From JABSOG01 sp965277695 (GTDB lineage Bacteria > Pseudomonadota > Gammaproteobacteria > Enterobacterales > Alteromonadaceae), in assembly GCA_965277695.1 (NCBI GenBank), contig CBDIDQ010000014.1, positions 1 through 64,000 on the forward strand: a stretch of 64,000 nt of DNA. Direction: 5' to 3'. The notes under the pieces are model-generated. The model did no database searches. It had not been told where the DNA came from and was given only the letters and a program-made list of their open reading frames with translations. This document shows positions 44,670 through 53,399 of the stretch, in pieces. The translations under genes were made by a program, and so were the position numbers. Each line of letters starts with the position of its first letter. Positions within the stretch are counted from its first letter, which is position 1.

Positions 44670-46033
44670 TTGCTAAGGCTTTTACTGCTTGAGCCGCTTG
44701 AACGAAAAGCCGTCATGATACGTTTGTTGCTGTTCAGTGTATGCATGGCCGTTTTGGCGATGGCCAAAAATTGACTTTTTTGCTTTTTGTCAATCGGTTG
44801 GGCTTTAGGCATTTTCACGGTACGTGGATTGCGATGGACACCGTTGACGATAAATTCAAAATGTAAATGCGGTCCTGATGACATGCCAGTTGAGCCGACA
44901 TAACCAATTACCTGACCCTGTTTAACTCTGGCCCCTTTTTTCACTGCACGTTTGTTGAAGTGCAGATACTTGGTGACAATGCCATTGCCATGTTGAATAA
45001 AAACATAGTTGCCGTTGTATTTGTTGTAAGTGGATTTAATCACTTTACCATTACCCGCAGCCACCACTGGTGTGCCACGTTTGGCGGCATAATCCACGCC
45101 GCGATGGGCTTTCCAACGTTTTTGGGTGGGGTGGAAACGTCTTTTCTTAAAGCTTGATGAGACATATTTAAAATTAACTGGGGCGCGTAAAAACGCTTTT
45201 CGCATACTACGACCCTCAGGATTGTAGTATTCGCCGTCTTTATAGCGCACGGCGGCAAAGCTTTCATTTTGATTAATAAATTCGGCAGCGACAATCTTGC
45301 CAGTGCCAACATATTCGCCATCAATGTATTTGTTTTCGTATACCACACTGAATTCGTCACCATCACGAATGTCTAGTGCAAAATCGATATCCCAACCAAA
45401 AATGTTGGCCAAATCCATAATTTGGGCATCTACCAGTCCAGACTCAATGCCGGCATTCCAAAAGTTGGAGTTGATCACTGCACTGGCAAATTGGGTGCGG
45501 ATCTCAACGGTTTTAGTTTCTTTTCGTGCCTTATAGTCGTTATTTTCGTCCAATGCCACGATAAGGGTAGAAACCTTATCTAGTGAGTAATTAAGTTGCT
45601 GTAACTGACCTTGCGCATTGGTACCAAAGGTGACACGTTCGCCTGGATGAATTTTTTTAAGAATTTTGGTCGACTTGCCCAAAGAGGTGATGTCATACAG
45701 GGTTTTAGCTGAGAAACCCGCTCGTTTGAAGATTTTTGCTAGGTTATCGCCATTTTTAACAGTGATCTCCTGCCATTTGAGCTGTTTATGACTATTATCT
45801 TGCTGCCATTCTTGGTCACTATGATCTGACAAGTCAAGCTCTAGCGGGTAGGTTTTTCCCACTTCGAGGCGGTTTTCATCGGGGTTTGCGGTTTGGTTTA
45901 TGTTCTTTAAGGCGGGGTTTTTGGATGCATTGGCCTTTTCGGCCGGAATAAGCATTAAAATGGTGAACAATGCCAAAATACTACTAAGGATAATTTTGTG
46001 TTGTCTGGGTAACTGGTTAACCAACTGATTCAT
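44666..46033 (-). CDS. M23-family murein DD-endopeptidase (MepM/OapA-like)
   Basis: 455 residues. An N-terminal signal anchor (about residues 13-31), an OapA/LysM-like domain (about 85-130: VKNGDNLAKIFKRAG), a middle domain, and a C-terminal LytM domain. The latter has HRGVDYAAKRGTPV (HxxxD zinc ligands) and PHLHFEF (HxH). Cleaves peptide cross-links during wall growth. Pairing with anmK and divergent tyrS is common in gammaproteobacteria. Confidence 0.93.
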   Translation of the reverse strand: MNQLVNQLPRQHKIILSSILALFTILMLIPAEKANASKNPALKNINQTANPDENRLEVGKTYPLELDLSDHSDQEWQQDNSHKQLKWQEITVKNGDNLAKIFKRAGFSAKTLYDITSLGKSTKILKKIHPGERVTFGTNAQGQLQQLNYSLDKVSTLIVALDENNDYKARKETKTVEIRTQFASAVINSNFWNAGIESGLVDAQIMDLANIFGWDIDFALDIRDGDEFSVVYENKYIDGEYVGTGKIVAAEFINQNESFAAVRYKDGEYYNPEGRSMRKAFLRAPVNFKYVSSSFKKRRFHPTQKRWKAHRGVDYAAKRGTPVVAAGNGKVIKSTYNKYNGNYVFIQHGNGIVTKYLHFNKRAVKKGARVKQGQVIGYVGSTGMSSGPHLHFEFIVNGVHRNPRTVKMPKAQPIDKKQKSQFLAIAKTAMHTLNSNKRIMTAFRSSGSSSKSLSK

Positions 46034-46373
46034 ACTATTTACTACCTGCTTTATTTGATCATTACTTTGTCTGCCGGCCTCTAAATAGAGGTGTTTAGCG
46101 TTGAACCATTAGTTTTAAGCGTTATTCTCATAAGCAATTAAAAACAGGGGTTAAAGTCAAAATTAAGGGGTTAAGTGTTAAATTTCCATATAAAGGCGAT
46201 TAAGCACAATTTGAGAATAAACAAAAAAATTCGCTTTGACCAGCTTTTTCTCCGTTTCAATAGGCTTGATGATCAAGTAGAATCACGCGTTCGATAACTT
46301 TTTAACAGCATTGACAACGGTATTAATTACCCTTTTAAAGATACTTTGTAAAACAGATGAGATAAAACAACAC

Positions 46374-47579
46374 ATGACTGACTTGGACAAAGCCCTGGCT
46401 GAAATTAAGCGTGGCGCTGAAGAAATTTTGCTTGAAAAAGAGCTAGTAGAAAAACTAAAGCTGGGCAGACCACTGAGAATAAAGGCGGGTTTTGATCCAA
46501 CAGCACCGGATTTACATTTGGGTCATACGGTGTTGATCAATAAATTACGCACCTTTCAGGAGTTGGGTCATGAAGTGATTTTCTTGATTGGTGATTTCAC
46601 CGGGTTAATTGGTGATCCAACGGGCAAAAATGTCACCCGTAAACCGCTCACTCGCGAACAGATTGAGGCCAACGCAGAAACCTATAAACAACAAGTGTTT
46701 AAAATTCTCGATCCGGCTAAAACCACCGTGGCTTTTAATTCAACTTGGATGGATAAATTCGGTGCCGCAGACATGATTAAGCTAGCGGCACGGCAAACGG
46801 TGGCGCGGATGTTGGAGCGTGATGACTTCAAAAAGCGTTATGCCAACAATCAATCTATTGCTATTCATGAGTTTTTGTATCCGTTAGTGCAGGGCTGGGA
46901 TTCAGTCGCCCTTGAAGCTGATGTTGAGCTAGGCGGCACCGATCAGCGTTTTAATTTGCTGATGGGACGCGAATTGCAAAAAGAAGAAGGCCAGCGACCA
47001 CAAACGGTATTAATGACACCATTGCTTGAAGGTTTGGATGGTGTACAAAAGATGTCTAAGTCACTGGATAATTATATCGGTATCACCGATGCACCGACTG
47101 AAATGTTTGGTAAAATCATGTCGATCCCCGATGACTTGATGTGGCGTTATTACGATTTATTAAGCTTCCGTCCGATTGAAGCGCTAGAACAGCTGAAAAA
47201 AGCGGTTGAAGAAGGGGCTAACCCTCGTGATACCAAGATTTTACTGGCCAAAGAAATCATTGCGCGATTCCATGATAGCGAAGCGGCAGAAGCGGCTCAT
47301 CAGGATTTTATTCAGCGCTTCCAGAAAAACGCGATGCCCGATGAAATGCCTGAAATTACCCTGACAGCCAGCGAAGATGAGGGAATGCGTATTGCTAACT
47401 TGCTAAAAGAAGCCGGTTTAGTGGTCAGTACTTCTAATGCCATGCAGATGATTAAGCAGGGGGCGGTGAAAATCAACGGTGATGAAAAAGTGACTGACAA
47501 CCGCTTAGTGATTGAAAAAGGCAGTGAAGCGGTTTATCAAGTGGGTAAACGTAAATTTGCCCGTATTACACTTAACTAA
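46374..47579 (+). CDS. tyrS: Tyrosyl-tRNA synthetase
   Basis: Class I synthetase. 401 residues from MTDLDKALAEIKRG; 21 more codons upstream are open but non-homologous. DLHLGHTVLINKL (HIGH) and VQKMSKSLDNYIG (KMSKS) are present, and the C-terminal S4 domain (MQMIKQGAVKINGDEKV) binds the tRNA anticodon arm. This is the TyrZ-like longer class found in many marine gammaproteobacteria. The leader from the divergent gap is ~340 bp. Confidence 0.96.
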   Translation: MTDLDKALAEIKRGAEEILLEKELVEKLKLGRPLRIKAGFDPTAPDLHLGHTVLINKLRTFQELGHEVIFLIGDFTGLIGDPTGKNVTRKPLTREQIEANAETYKQQVFKILDPAKTTVAFNSTWMDKFGAADMIKLAARQTVARMLERDDFKKRYANNQSIAIHEFLYPLVQGWDSVALEADVELGGTDQRFNLLMGRELQKEEGQRPQTVLMTPLLEGLDGVQKMSKSLDNYIGITDAPTEMFGKIMSIPDDLMWRYYDLLSFRPIEALEQLKKAVEEGANPRDTKILLAKEIIARFHDSEAAEAAHQDFIQRFQKNAMPDEMPEITLTASEDEGMRIANLLKEAGLVVSTSNAMQMIKQGAVKINGDEKVTDNRLVIEKGSEAVYQVGKRKFARITLN

Positions 47580-47590
47580 AAGGGCGTTTC

Positions 47591-48457
47591 ATGGAACAGG
47601 AAAATTTACCTCAAAGCAATATAGTGGATATCACCGCAGATAATTTTCAGCAGATTATTGTTGAGGCGTCGCAAGTCAGATTGGTTATTATTGGTTTTTG
47701 GACTGACAGAGATCAGGGCTGTGTCGATATGATGAATGCGCTGGCGGTGTTAGCTGGACATTATTCAAACGAGGTGATCCTCGCCAAAATCAATGTTGAT
47801 GAACAACAACAAGTAGCGATGCAATTTGGCATTCAGAGCGTGCCGACAGTGGCGTTGTTTAAAGAAGCCAAGCCACTGGATAGTTTTGTTGGGATGAAGA
47901 CTGAGCAAGAGCTACAGGCATTTTTACAGCCTCATTTACCAAAGGAAGAGGATACTTTGCTCAATCAATGTAAAACTTTGATTGCGGCGGGTGATCATAA
48001 AACCGCTTATCCACTGGCGAAAAAAGCGTATGAGCTTGATGCTGAGCGCGCTGATATTCGTCTGGCTTATGCTGATGTGAGTATTCACTGCGGCAAACTA
48101 GCAGATGGTGAGTCGTTGTTGCAGAGCATTACCATGATTGATCAAGATAGTTACTATCAAACCTTGATGTCGGCGGCACAATTAGCCAAAGCGGCTGCGG
48201 ATTCACCGCAAATCAAAGCGTTGCAGCAACAGCTAGCGCAACAACCTGATGACAACGAGGTTAAAGTGCAGTTATCAATTCAGTTGAGTCAGGCAGAGCG
48301 TAGCGAAGAAGCGCTTGAATTGCTTTTTTCGGTGCTTAAGGCGGATTTGAACTTTATGGATGCTAAAAAGCACTTTTTGGATATTTTGGCCACTTTGCCC
48401 GACGGCGATCCGTTGGCGCTGAATTATCGTCGCAAAATGTATAGCTTGTTGTACTAA
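47591..48457 (+). CDS. cnoX: CnoX/YbbN-like thioredoxin-TPR co-chaperone
   Basis: 288 residues. Thioredoxin fold about residues 8-115 (VIIGFWTDRDQGC, INVDEQQQVAMQFGIQSVPT with the cis-Pro), then TPR-like helices to the end (LAKKAYELDAERADIRLAYAD). In E. coli this holdase protects substrates from chlorine stress and hands them to GroEL. Only one active-site-region Cys (QGC) is kept, so no CxxC redox activity. It follows tyrS by 11 nt, likely same transcript. Confidence 0.88.
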   Translation: MEQENLPQSNIVDITADNFQQIIVEASQVRLVIIGFWTDRDQGCVDMMNALAVLAGHYSNEVILAKINVDEQQQVAMQFGIQSVPTVALFKEAKPLDSFVGMKTEQELQAFLQPHLPKEEDTLLNQCKTLIAAGDHKTAYPLAKKAYELDAERADIRLAYADVSIHCGKLADGESLLQSITMIDQDSYYQTLMSAAQLAKAAADSPQIKALQQQLAQQPDDNEVKVQLSIQLSQAERSEEALELLFSVLKADLNFMDAKKHFLDILATLPDGDPLALNYRRKMYSLLY

Positions 48458-48486
48458 TGTTACAAATACTATAAAGCGACGTCATG

Positions 48487-48522
48487 GTGAGCAGTAACTG
48501 GCTGCTCACTGCTGCGTTTTGC
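48487..48522 (+). terminator. Terminator after cnoX
   Basis: Perfect 8-bp stem GTGAGCAG/CTGCTCAC, 7-nt loop, then a T-rich stretch (gttttgctttt) a few bases later. Confidence 0.6.
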
Positions 48523-48555
48523 TTTTATACCCAAGGTTATGAGTTGGGGAGGGTT

Positions 48556-48795
48556 TTATAAGATAAGTTTAACATCCTGTGCTGAGTAACCTTTGTTTTC
48601 AGTCAGGATCAGGTTGAATTCAACAGTTTGTCCTTCAAAGAGGTTTCTAGTGCCCGCGATAGTGACCTGAACCTCAGAAAAGTGGACCATGATATCGTCT
48701 TTAATATCGTTGCAACAAATAAAGCCGAATCCCTTTGAGACATTAAACCATTTAACTTTGCCGCGTTTTCTTTCTGCTACTACCGTACTATTCAA
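48556..48795 (-). CDS. Cold-shock-domain protein (CspA family)
   Basis: 79 residues, a single OB fold. GKVKWFNVSKGFGFI contains RNP1 (KGFGFI), and IMVHFSEV is RNP2-like. CCND follows RNP1 where most Csp proteins have a single non-Cys residue, and the rest (AGTRNLFEGQTVEFNL) is more divergent than CspA. RNA/ssDNA binding is expected. Stands alone. Confidence 0.9.
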   Translation of the reverse strand: MNSTVVAERKRGKVKWFNVSKGFGFICCNDIKDDIMVHFSEVQVTIAGTRNLFEGQTVEFNLILTENKGYSAQDVKLIL

Positions 48796-48939
48796 TTGAG
48801 TTACTCCATTGCCCCGGGCAATCGTTAAATTACTGTCATTTATTTTTGTTGGCTATAATGCTGTGGGTACCTTAATTGGGTGGGTACATAGCCAAATAAT
48901 CAAAATTATTCTCATGTCGGTATATTAACAATTAAATGG

Positions 48940-49194
48940 GTGAAAAATGAAGAAGAATTTAACGCCGTTAGGCACTTCATACTGATTGCTGCAATAAATG
49001 GCTTAATGGGTCCGTTAGCTGGACCACATTTTGTTGATCTCGTCTTGAAGGACACTTTTATCCTCTCTATACTTTCAGCAGTTTTTTTTGGCGGTTGGCT
49101 GGTGCCGATTGCCCTTGTTGCTGAGAAGTGGATTTATGGGAAAAATGTTTGTTGTTTGTTTATTCAGCTGTCTATCAATGATGGTTTTTGCTGA
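48940..49194 (+). CDS. Possible small membrane protein
   Basis: 84 codons from GTG. Two hydrophobic segments (FILIAAINGLMGPLAG and FILSILSAVFFGGWLVPIAL) look like a helical hairpin. The frame overlaps the start of the next gene by 59 nt and has no strong ribosome site, so it may not be expressed. Not recognised. Confidence 0.35.
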   Translation: MKNEEEFNAVRHFILIAAINGLMGPLAGPHFVDLVLKDTFILSILSAVFFGGWLVPIALVAEKWIYGKNVCCLFIQLSINDGFC

Positions 49195-49714
49195 GCCTGT
49201 GCGCAACGATAAATTACATCGTTACAGCGGGTTACTGGATGTCAGGGTGATTGAACCAAATCAGGCGCAATACATTCTCGGGGTTAAATTTAAAAGCCCC
49301 TACAGTGCGCCAGTTGATTTTAAGCTTAGACCTTATAACGGCAAAGCAACGGTTGAAGCTTATGAGCCATTTTATGAAAAAAATAATGGCGATGATAAGT
49401 GGACATTTAATATTACCCATAAATATTATTTTTCATTGCGGATCAGAGAGAGTAACGATAAAAACTACACTGCCATTGTCAAATTGTACCAACGGGTAAA
49501 AGACAAAAAAATCGACATCAACAAACCCTACCACTTTAAACAAGATGATTTTAAGCTCATTGAAGAACAGCCCCTGGACGGTCAGTTTACCATCAATAAC
49601 GAATACCTGTTTGTTAGTCGCAATGATTTGAAACTCTATATCAAACTCAACTTCGATATCATCTTTACCCGTGAAGAAATCATCGAACGTTTCAATAAAA
49701 AACAAAACCACTGA
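49136..49714 (+). CDS. Small secreted/periplasmic protein, unknown
   Basis: 192 residues from MGKMFVVCLFSCLSMMVFAE, a clear Sec signal peptide cleaved near VFA-EP; AGAAGTGG precedes the ATG. The mature part is beta-rich and charged (LLDVRVIEPNQAQYILGVKF, KLYIKLNFDIIFTREE). No Cys pairs or known motif. The preceding overlapping frame may encode a small membrane partner. Confidence 0.65.
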   Translation: MGKMFVVCLFSCLSMMVFAEPVRNDKLHRYSGLLDVRVIEPNQAQYILGVKFKSPYSAPVDFKLRPYNGKATVEAYEPFYEKNNGDDKWTFNITHKYYFSLRIRESNDKNYTAIVKLYQRVKDKKIDINKPYHFKQDDFKLIEEQPLDGQFTINNEYLFVSRNDLKLYIKLNFDIIFTREEIIERFNKKQNH

Positions 49715-49950
49715 TAGCGGATTTACTGTGCTGCTGGTCGGTAAAATATGGACTGGATTATGAAAAAAGCGACGATAAGTACAGCTTTTAAGCAAAAGTA
49801 AGGAAAAAGTAAGGTTTTTATCAAGATTGTTACCCGCCACAGATTGTATTAATACCGCAAAATACACGTCAAGTTTATCAAATTAGAATTTTTGGGTTGC
49901 TTCCGTTGCTCTGCTGATTTGTTTAACTGTTATTCAGGGTAAGGTTTCAG

Positions 49951-50184
49951 ATGTTCGGGTATATGGATAAAAACAAGGCCAGATCGGTCGGCTTCACACA
50001 TCAGGGTAAGTACTACGGTATTCCGCTTTGGATCACTCATTCAGCAACACCTATGATCGCGGCTAAATGGTATCCGCTGCAAGTGATGGTTACTTTGCTG
50101 CAATTTGTCGAATCACATCTACAAATCGCGATGTTGGTGGATGGAAAATATCGCCATAAAGTGACTCACGTTAAACTGATTTAA
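49951..50184 (+). CDS. Small conserved-looking protein, paralogue of 50628-50873
   Basis: 77 residues, start codon ATG following CAGGGTAAGGTTTCAG. Shares with the second copy M-x-(K/R)-x-(R/K)-A, then GFTH-x-G-x-Y-x-GIP-x-W, then P-(M/I)-(I/V)-x-AK and a helical segment ending in a basic tail. No known family recognised. No TM, no Cys. Confidence 0.65.
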   Translation: MFGYMDKNKARSVGFTHQGKYYGIPLWITHSATPMIAAKWYPLQVMVTLLQFVESHLQIAMLVDGKYRHKVTHVKLI

Positions 50185-50627
50185 CTGAATGAAAATAAAA
50201 AACAGCTTATTTCAATGGTCATACCACATCGGCAGAGATTTTTTAAAACGAGTTTGTTTTTTTGCTGGTTGATCGAGTGTTGCGCTTTGCACTGTTTAAA
50301 AAGCAAGCGATAGAAATGGTTACAAATCGTACCGATTAAATAAATACCTTCGTAAATTCAGTCACTTAACTGGTGACTTTACCTTTATTTATTGGATTTT
50401 TAATCGGTTCTTTTTGAAATATGTTGTTTGAATTATTAAAAGATGAACTTGTGAGTATGGTTTATTAGCTGAGTTAATTAAAATTGTCGTGGTCATCATA
50501 GCAAAAGTCCGGGGTAGGAACGGCTAACCTGATCACAGCTGTATCAATTATCGTTATTGAGGGTTGAAGTGATTTAACCTAAGCTTTTTTTGGCAGTACG
50601 TTATTTACAGGGTAAGGAGCATTTCTA
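50185..50627. other. Intergenic region between the two small paralogues
   Basis: 443 bp, AT-rich, no convincing ORF. It contains a small hairpin AGTCAC/GTGACT near 50360-50382. It probably carries an independent promoter for the second paralogue, since a CAGGGTAAGGA(G)-like leader precedes both genes. Confidence 0.4.
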
Positions 50628-50873
50628 ATGATCGTTTATATGACAAGGCAAAGGGCTTTAAAAGCAGGGTTTACCCATCATGGCAGTTATCACGGCATCC
50701 CGATGTGGATGGGCGGTATTGATGGGGTTCCAATAGTTTGCGCCAAAGTGGTGGCACTTGAGTATCTGGTGTCTGTGTTTCATTTTTTTGAGAAACAAGT
50801 CGGGATATTATGCCGTAAACGGCCAATATTTCGATTTAAGGTAGGCAGAGAAATTGACGATACCATGTGTTAG
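50628..50873 (+). CDS. Small conserved-looking protein, second paralogue
   Basis: 81 residues, good AAGGAG ribosome site. MTRQRALKAGFTHHGSYHGI parallels MDKNKARSVGFTHQGKYYGI of the first copy. The C-terminal half (VVALEYLVSVFHFFEK) is amphipathic. Both leaders contain CAGGGTAAGG, so leader and gene were duplicated together. Function unknown. Confidence 0.65.
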   Translation: MIVYMTRQRALKAGFTHHGSYHGIPMWMGGIDGVPIVCAKVVALEYLVSVFHFFEKQVGILCRKRPIFRFKVGREIDDTMC

Positions 50874-50961
50874 GTTTTTAGTGATAAAAGCCGGACGTTA
50901 GCCGGATTTTTCTGGCTGACGTTTATCAGCGCCGTCAAAGCACCGTGTTACAACTGTTCAT

Positions 50962-51007
50962 TCATTCCTCAGCTCATTCCTCAGTTCATTCCTCAGCTCA
51001 TTCCTTT
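50962..51007. repeat. 12-bp tandem repeat upstream of the OmpA operon
   Basis: Unit tcattcctcagY, three copies plus a partial fourth. Confidence 0.9.
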
Positions 51008-51078
51008 ACTCTTCCTATTTTCATTTTGACATTAACCGACTGACTGTTAAGATAAAATCTCTGACGTTGCTCGGCATC

Positions 51079-51111
51079 ATATTGGTTGTATATTGGTTGT
51101 ATATTGGTTGT
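51079..51111. repeat. Three perfect copies of an 11-bp tandem repeat
   Basis: Unit atattggttgt, ending 60 bp before the OmpA-lipoprotein gene, so it lies in or next to the operon promoter. Confidence 0.95.
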
Positions 51112-51170
51112 TTGCTAGGCAAATTGGCGTCGATAATAAAAATCTGCTTTCCCAAGGGGACAAAAAATAA

Positions 51171-52079
51171 ATGATAAGAGTTTGTCGCAAATTGTCTCGC
51201 GCGATATTAGCTGTGGTGTTTTCTGTTTTAGCCTTGAGTGGCTGTAAAACAACCAATAATAGTGTCCCTCAAGCTGATAGCAAAGCGATTGTTGACAGCC
51301 CAGAAAAACCGCAACCATTGACTAAAGTGGATAAGCCGCACAATGAAGTGGTTGATACCCTAGCCAAATTTAACACCATCAGTGTTGAAGAATATCAAAT
51401 CCAAAAAGAAACCCTCTATCGCATTACCTTCTCTAATAAACTGTTGTTTGCGCTAGACAGTGATGATACCAGCAAGATTGACTTTGCCGATATTCAGGCG
51501 TTTGCCCAGCTTTATCGTGAGCACAAGTTAGGTGCTTATCTGTATGTGGTGGGTCACACTGATTCTGCTGGCAGCGGCCAATATAATCAAAGTTTGAGTG
51601 CTAGGCGGGGTTATACGATTGCCAGTTTGCTGATCCAAAATGGCGTGGCTGTTGACAAAATCAAAGTGGTGGCGGCGGGTGAGTCTATTCCGGTGGTGAG
51701 TAATGATTCAGCGGCGAGTCGGGCGAAGAACCGTCGGGTGGAGATCCTCTCTTCTGACAACATGACATTGGGGCTGGAATTTTTTAGGCAGTTTGATTGC
51801 AGTGAGATTGATCCCGCTTGTCGCCCAGCCGCTCTGCCTGTTTTTGAAATGGCGATGGATAAAAACGAAGCGGTACTGCGACTTGGCGATAAGGCCGGGC
51901 AACGGGTCGAAACTTTGTCAAAGGTTAAGCGTGAGAGTACCGTGCAACTTATTCAGCGTAAGGCATTGACCTTGCCGATACAAATTAGAGATAGCCTGAA
52001 ATTAAAACAAGACATTCGTAAACTGCTGCAATTAACCCCCAAATACTGGTTTAAAGACCAACAAAGTCCTCAGGAGTAA
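51171..52079 (+). CDS. OmpA-family peptidoglycan-binding lipoprotein
   Basis: 302 residues. Lipoprotein signal ending LALSGC. The OmpA-C domain lies at about residues 85-195: FALDSDD, VVGHTDSAGSGQYNQSLSARR, VVAAGESIPV, and NRRVEIL, with the Asp/Arg pair that grips diaminopimelate. The last ~100 residues are an extra region with basic/helical character (KLKQDIRKLLQLTPKYWFK). First of three tightly packed genes (6 and 9 nt gaps), so it probably tethers the complex to the wall from the outer membrane. Confidence 0.88.
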   Translation: MIRVCRKLSRAILAVVFSVLALSGCKTTNNSVPQADSKAIVDSPEKPQPLTKVDKPHNEVVDTLAKFNTISVEEYQIQKETLYRITFSNKLLFALDSDDTSKIDFADIQAFAQLYREHKLGAYLYVVGHTDSAGSGQYNQSLSARRGYTIASLLIQNGVAVDKIKVVAAGESIPVVSNDSAASRAKNRRVEILSSDNMTLGLEFFRQFDCSEIDPACRPAALPVFEMAMDKNEAVLRLGDKAGQRVETLSKVKRESTVQLIQRKALTLPIQIRDSLKLKQDIRKLLQLTPKYWFKDQQSPQE

Positions 52080-52085
52080 CCCTTA

Positions 52086-53390
52086 ATGATGGAGTTAAAA
52101 ACCCAATCGGAGCAGTTGTTAAACGACTCTCCGGTGGAAGAAGCCAACCGTTATTTTACCAAAAACCATTTTGAAGCGCTGATCGGCGAAGAAATTGCTG
52201 AGGTATCTGATGGTGTGCTGCATACCAACAAAGATCACCATACCCTGAAAATGGTGGATGCGGCGATCAATGGGATTAAAGGCACCTTAGGTAAATGGGC
52301 GTCGTCGCGTAATGACTTTTTGCATAAAGTGGAGTTGTTGAAAACCCGCAATAAAAATTCAGAGCAGCATGTGAAACACCAAAAATTGGTGGATGAGCGC
52401 GAAGATCAAAAGGTTAAAGCCAAAGAACAATTCATGCGTGATAACCATTACATGGATAAAAAGTTGGAGCATGATCAAACCCGGCTGCGTTACGAAACCA
52501 TGTTCACCGAGCTAGGTGGTAAGCCGCCAGTGCGGAAAAAAATCGCGGTGTATTTGTTTTCGATTTTGTTTATCGGTGCGATTGAGTGGTTTATTAATTT
52601 CAGCACCTTCAATATCAAGTATCCGGCAGGTATTGCTTTTGGTGCGACCATATTGGTAGCAATGTCGATTGCTATTGCGTCGCATTTACATGGTGCGTTA
52701 TTGAAGCAACGAGTGGCGTTGTTTGCGCCGCATCGAAAACAAGCGGATAAACGTCAAGTAGTGCTGGTGCAGTCGATATTTACCCTGTTGCTGTTTTTAT
52801 CTTTACTGGTCGTCACCTGGAATCGTTATGACCTGTTGGTTGAGCAAATGAGCAATGCCGGTGGTGGATTACCGTCACTACCAGGCGAGGATTCTGGCGA
52901 GTCATCGGTGATGGGTGAGCTTTGGCCGTTTGTCATTATGAATATATTGGTGTGGATTGTCGGGGTGGCGATTTCTTATTTCACCCATGATCCAAGACCT
53001 GATTATCAAGAGTCGAGACGAGATTATGATCTCGCCAAAGCCAGTTTTCATAAGGTCGACAAGCGCCTACAGGAAGAAATGGAGCGCATTGATGCTGAAT
53101 ACGAGGTCAAGCTGGGGCAGTTGAAAAATGCGTTATCGCAGTTTGAACAAGAAGTGAAAGACATTGATGCTTTGGTTGCTCGGATTCAGAGTAAAGAAAA
53201 ATCCATTGTTCAGGAAGCCACTCGGGTGATTAACGAAGCGATTGAACGATATCAAAGCATGTTAACCACCACTGCGAAGCAAAAAGGCTTGAGTGATATA
53301 AAAATCGGCCCTGAACAAAAAACACTGGATGAGTATCATGCACTGACGTTGACGGTATCGAATGATTACGTCGCTGAATTATTGAAATAG
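52086..53390 (+). CDS. Four-TM protein with long coiled coils, unknown
   Basis: 434 residues. A charged helical N-terminal region (about 1-155), TM segments about 157-175, 180-200, 223-242 and 280-300, a short Gly/Pro/Ser-rich external loop between TM3 and TM4 (GGGLPSLPGEDSGES), then a ~115-residue cytoplasmic coiled coil (about 315-410). The layout recalls motor or channel subunits such as MotA/ZorA, but no sequence motif supports that. Middle gene of the envelope operon. Confidence 0.7.
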   Translation: MMELKTQSEQLLNDSPVEEANRYFTKNHFEALIGEEIAEVSDGVLHTNKDHHTLKMVDAAINGIKGTLGKWASSRNDFLHKVELLKTRNKNSEQHVKHQKLVDEREDQKVKAKEQFMRDNHYMDKKLEHDQTRLRYETMFTELGGKPPVRKKIAVYLFSILFIGAIEWFINFSTFNIKYPAGIAFGATILVAMSIAIASHLHGALLKQRVALFAPHRKQADKRQVVLVQSIFTLLLFLSLLVVTWNRYDLLVEQMSNAGGGLPSLPGEDSGESSVMGELWPFVIMNILVWIVGVAISYFTHDPRPDYQESRRDYDLAKASFHKVDKRLQEEMERIDAEYEVKLGQLKNALSQFEQEVKDIDALVARIQSKEKSIVQEATRVINEAIERYQSMLTTTAKQKGLSDIKIGPEQKTLDEYHALTLTVSNDYVAELLK

Positions 53391-53399
53391 GATAATAAA

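Noticed and set aside
46311..46373. Longer TyrS start 21 codons upstream
   Set aside because: Extra residues (TTVLITLLKILCK type) are not TyrRS-like, and MTDLDKAL is the normal start.
48830..48861. TTACTG...TATAAT promoter upstream of the small membrane ORF
   Set aside because: The spacer is 20 bp, too long for a convincing sigma-70 promoter; the TATAAT alone is not enough.
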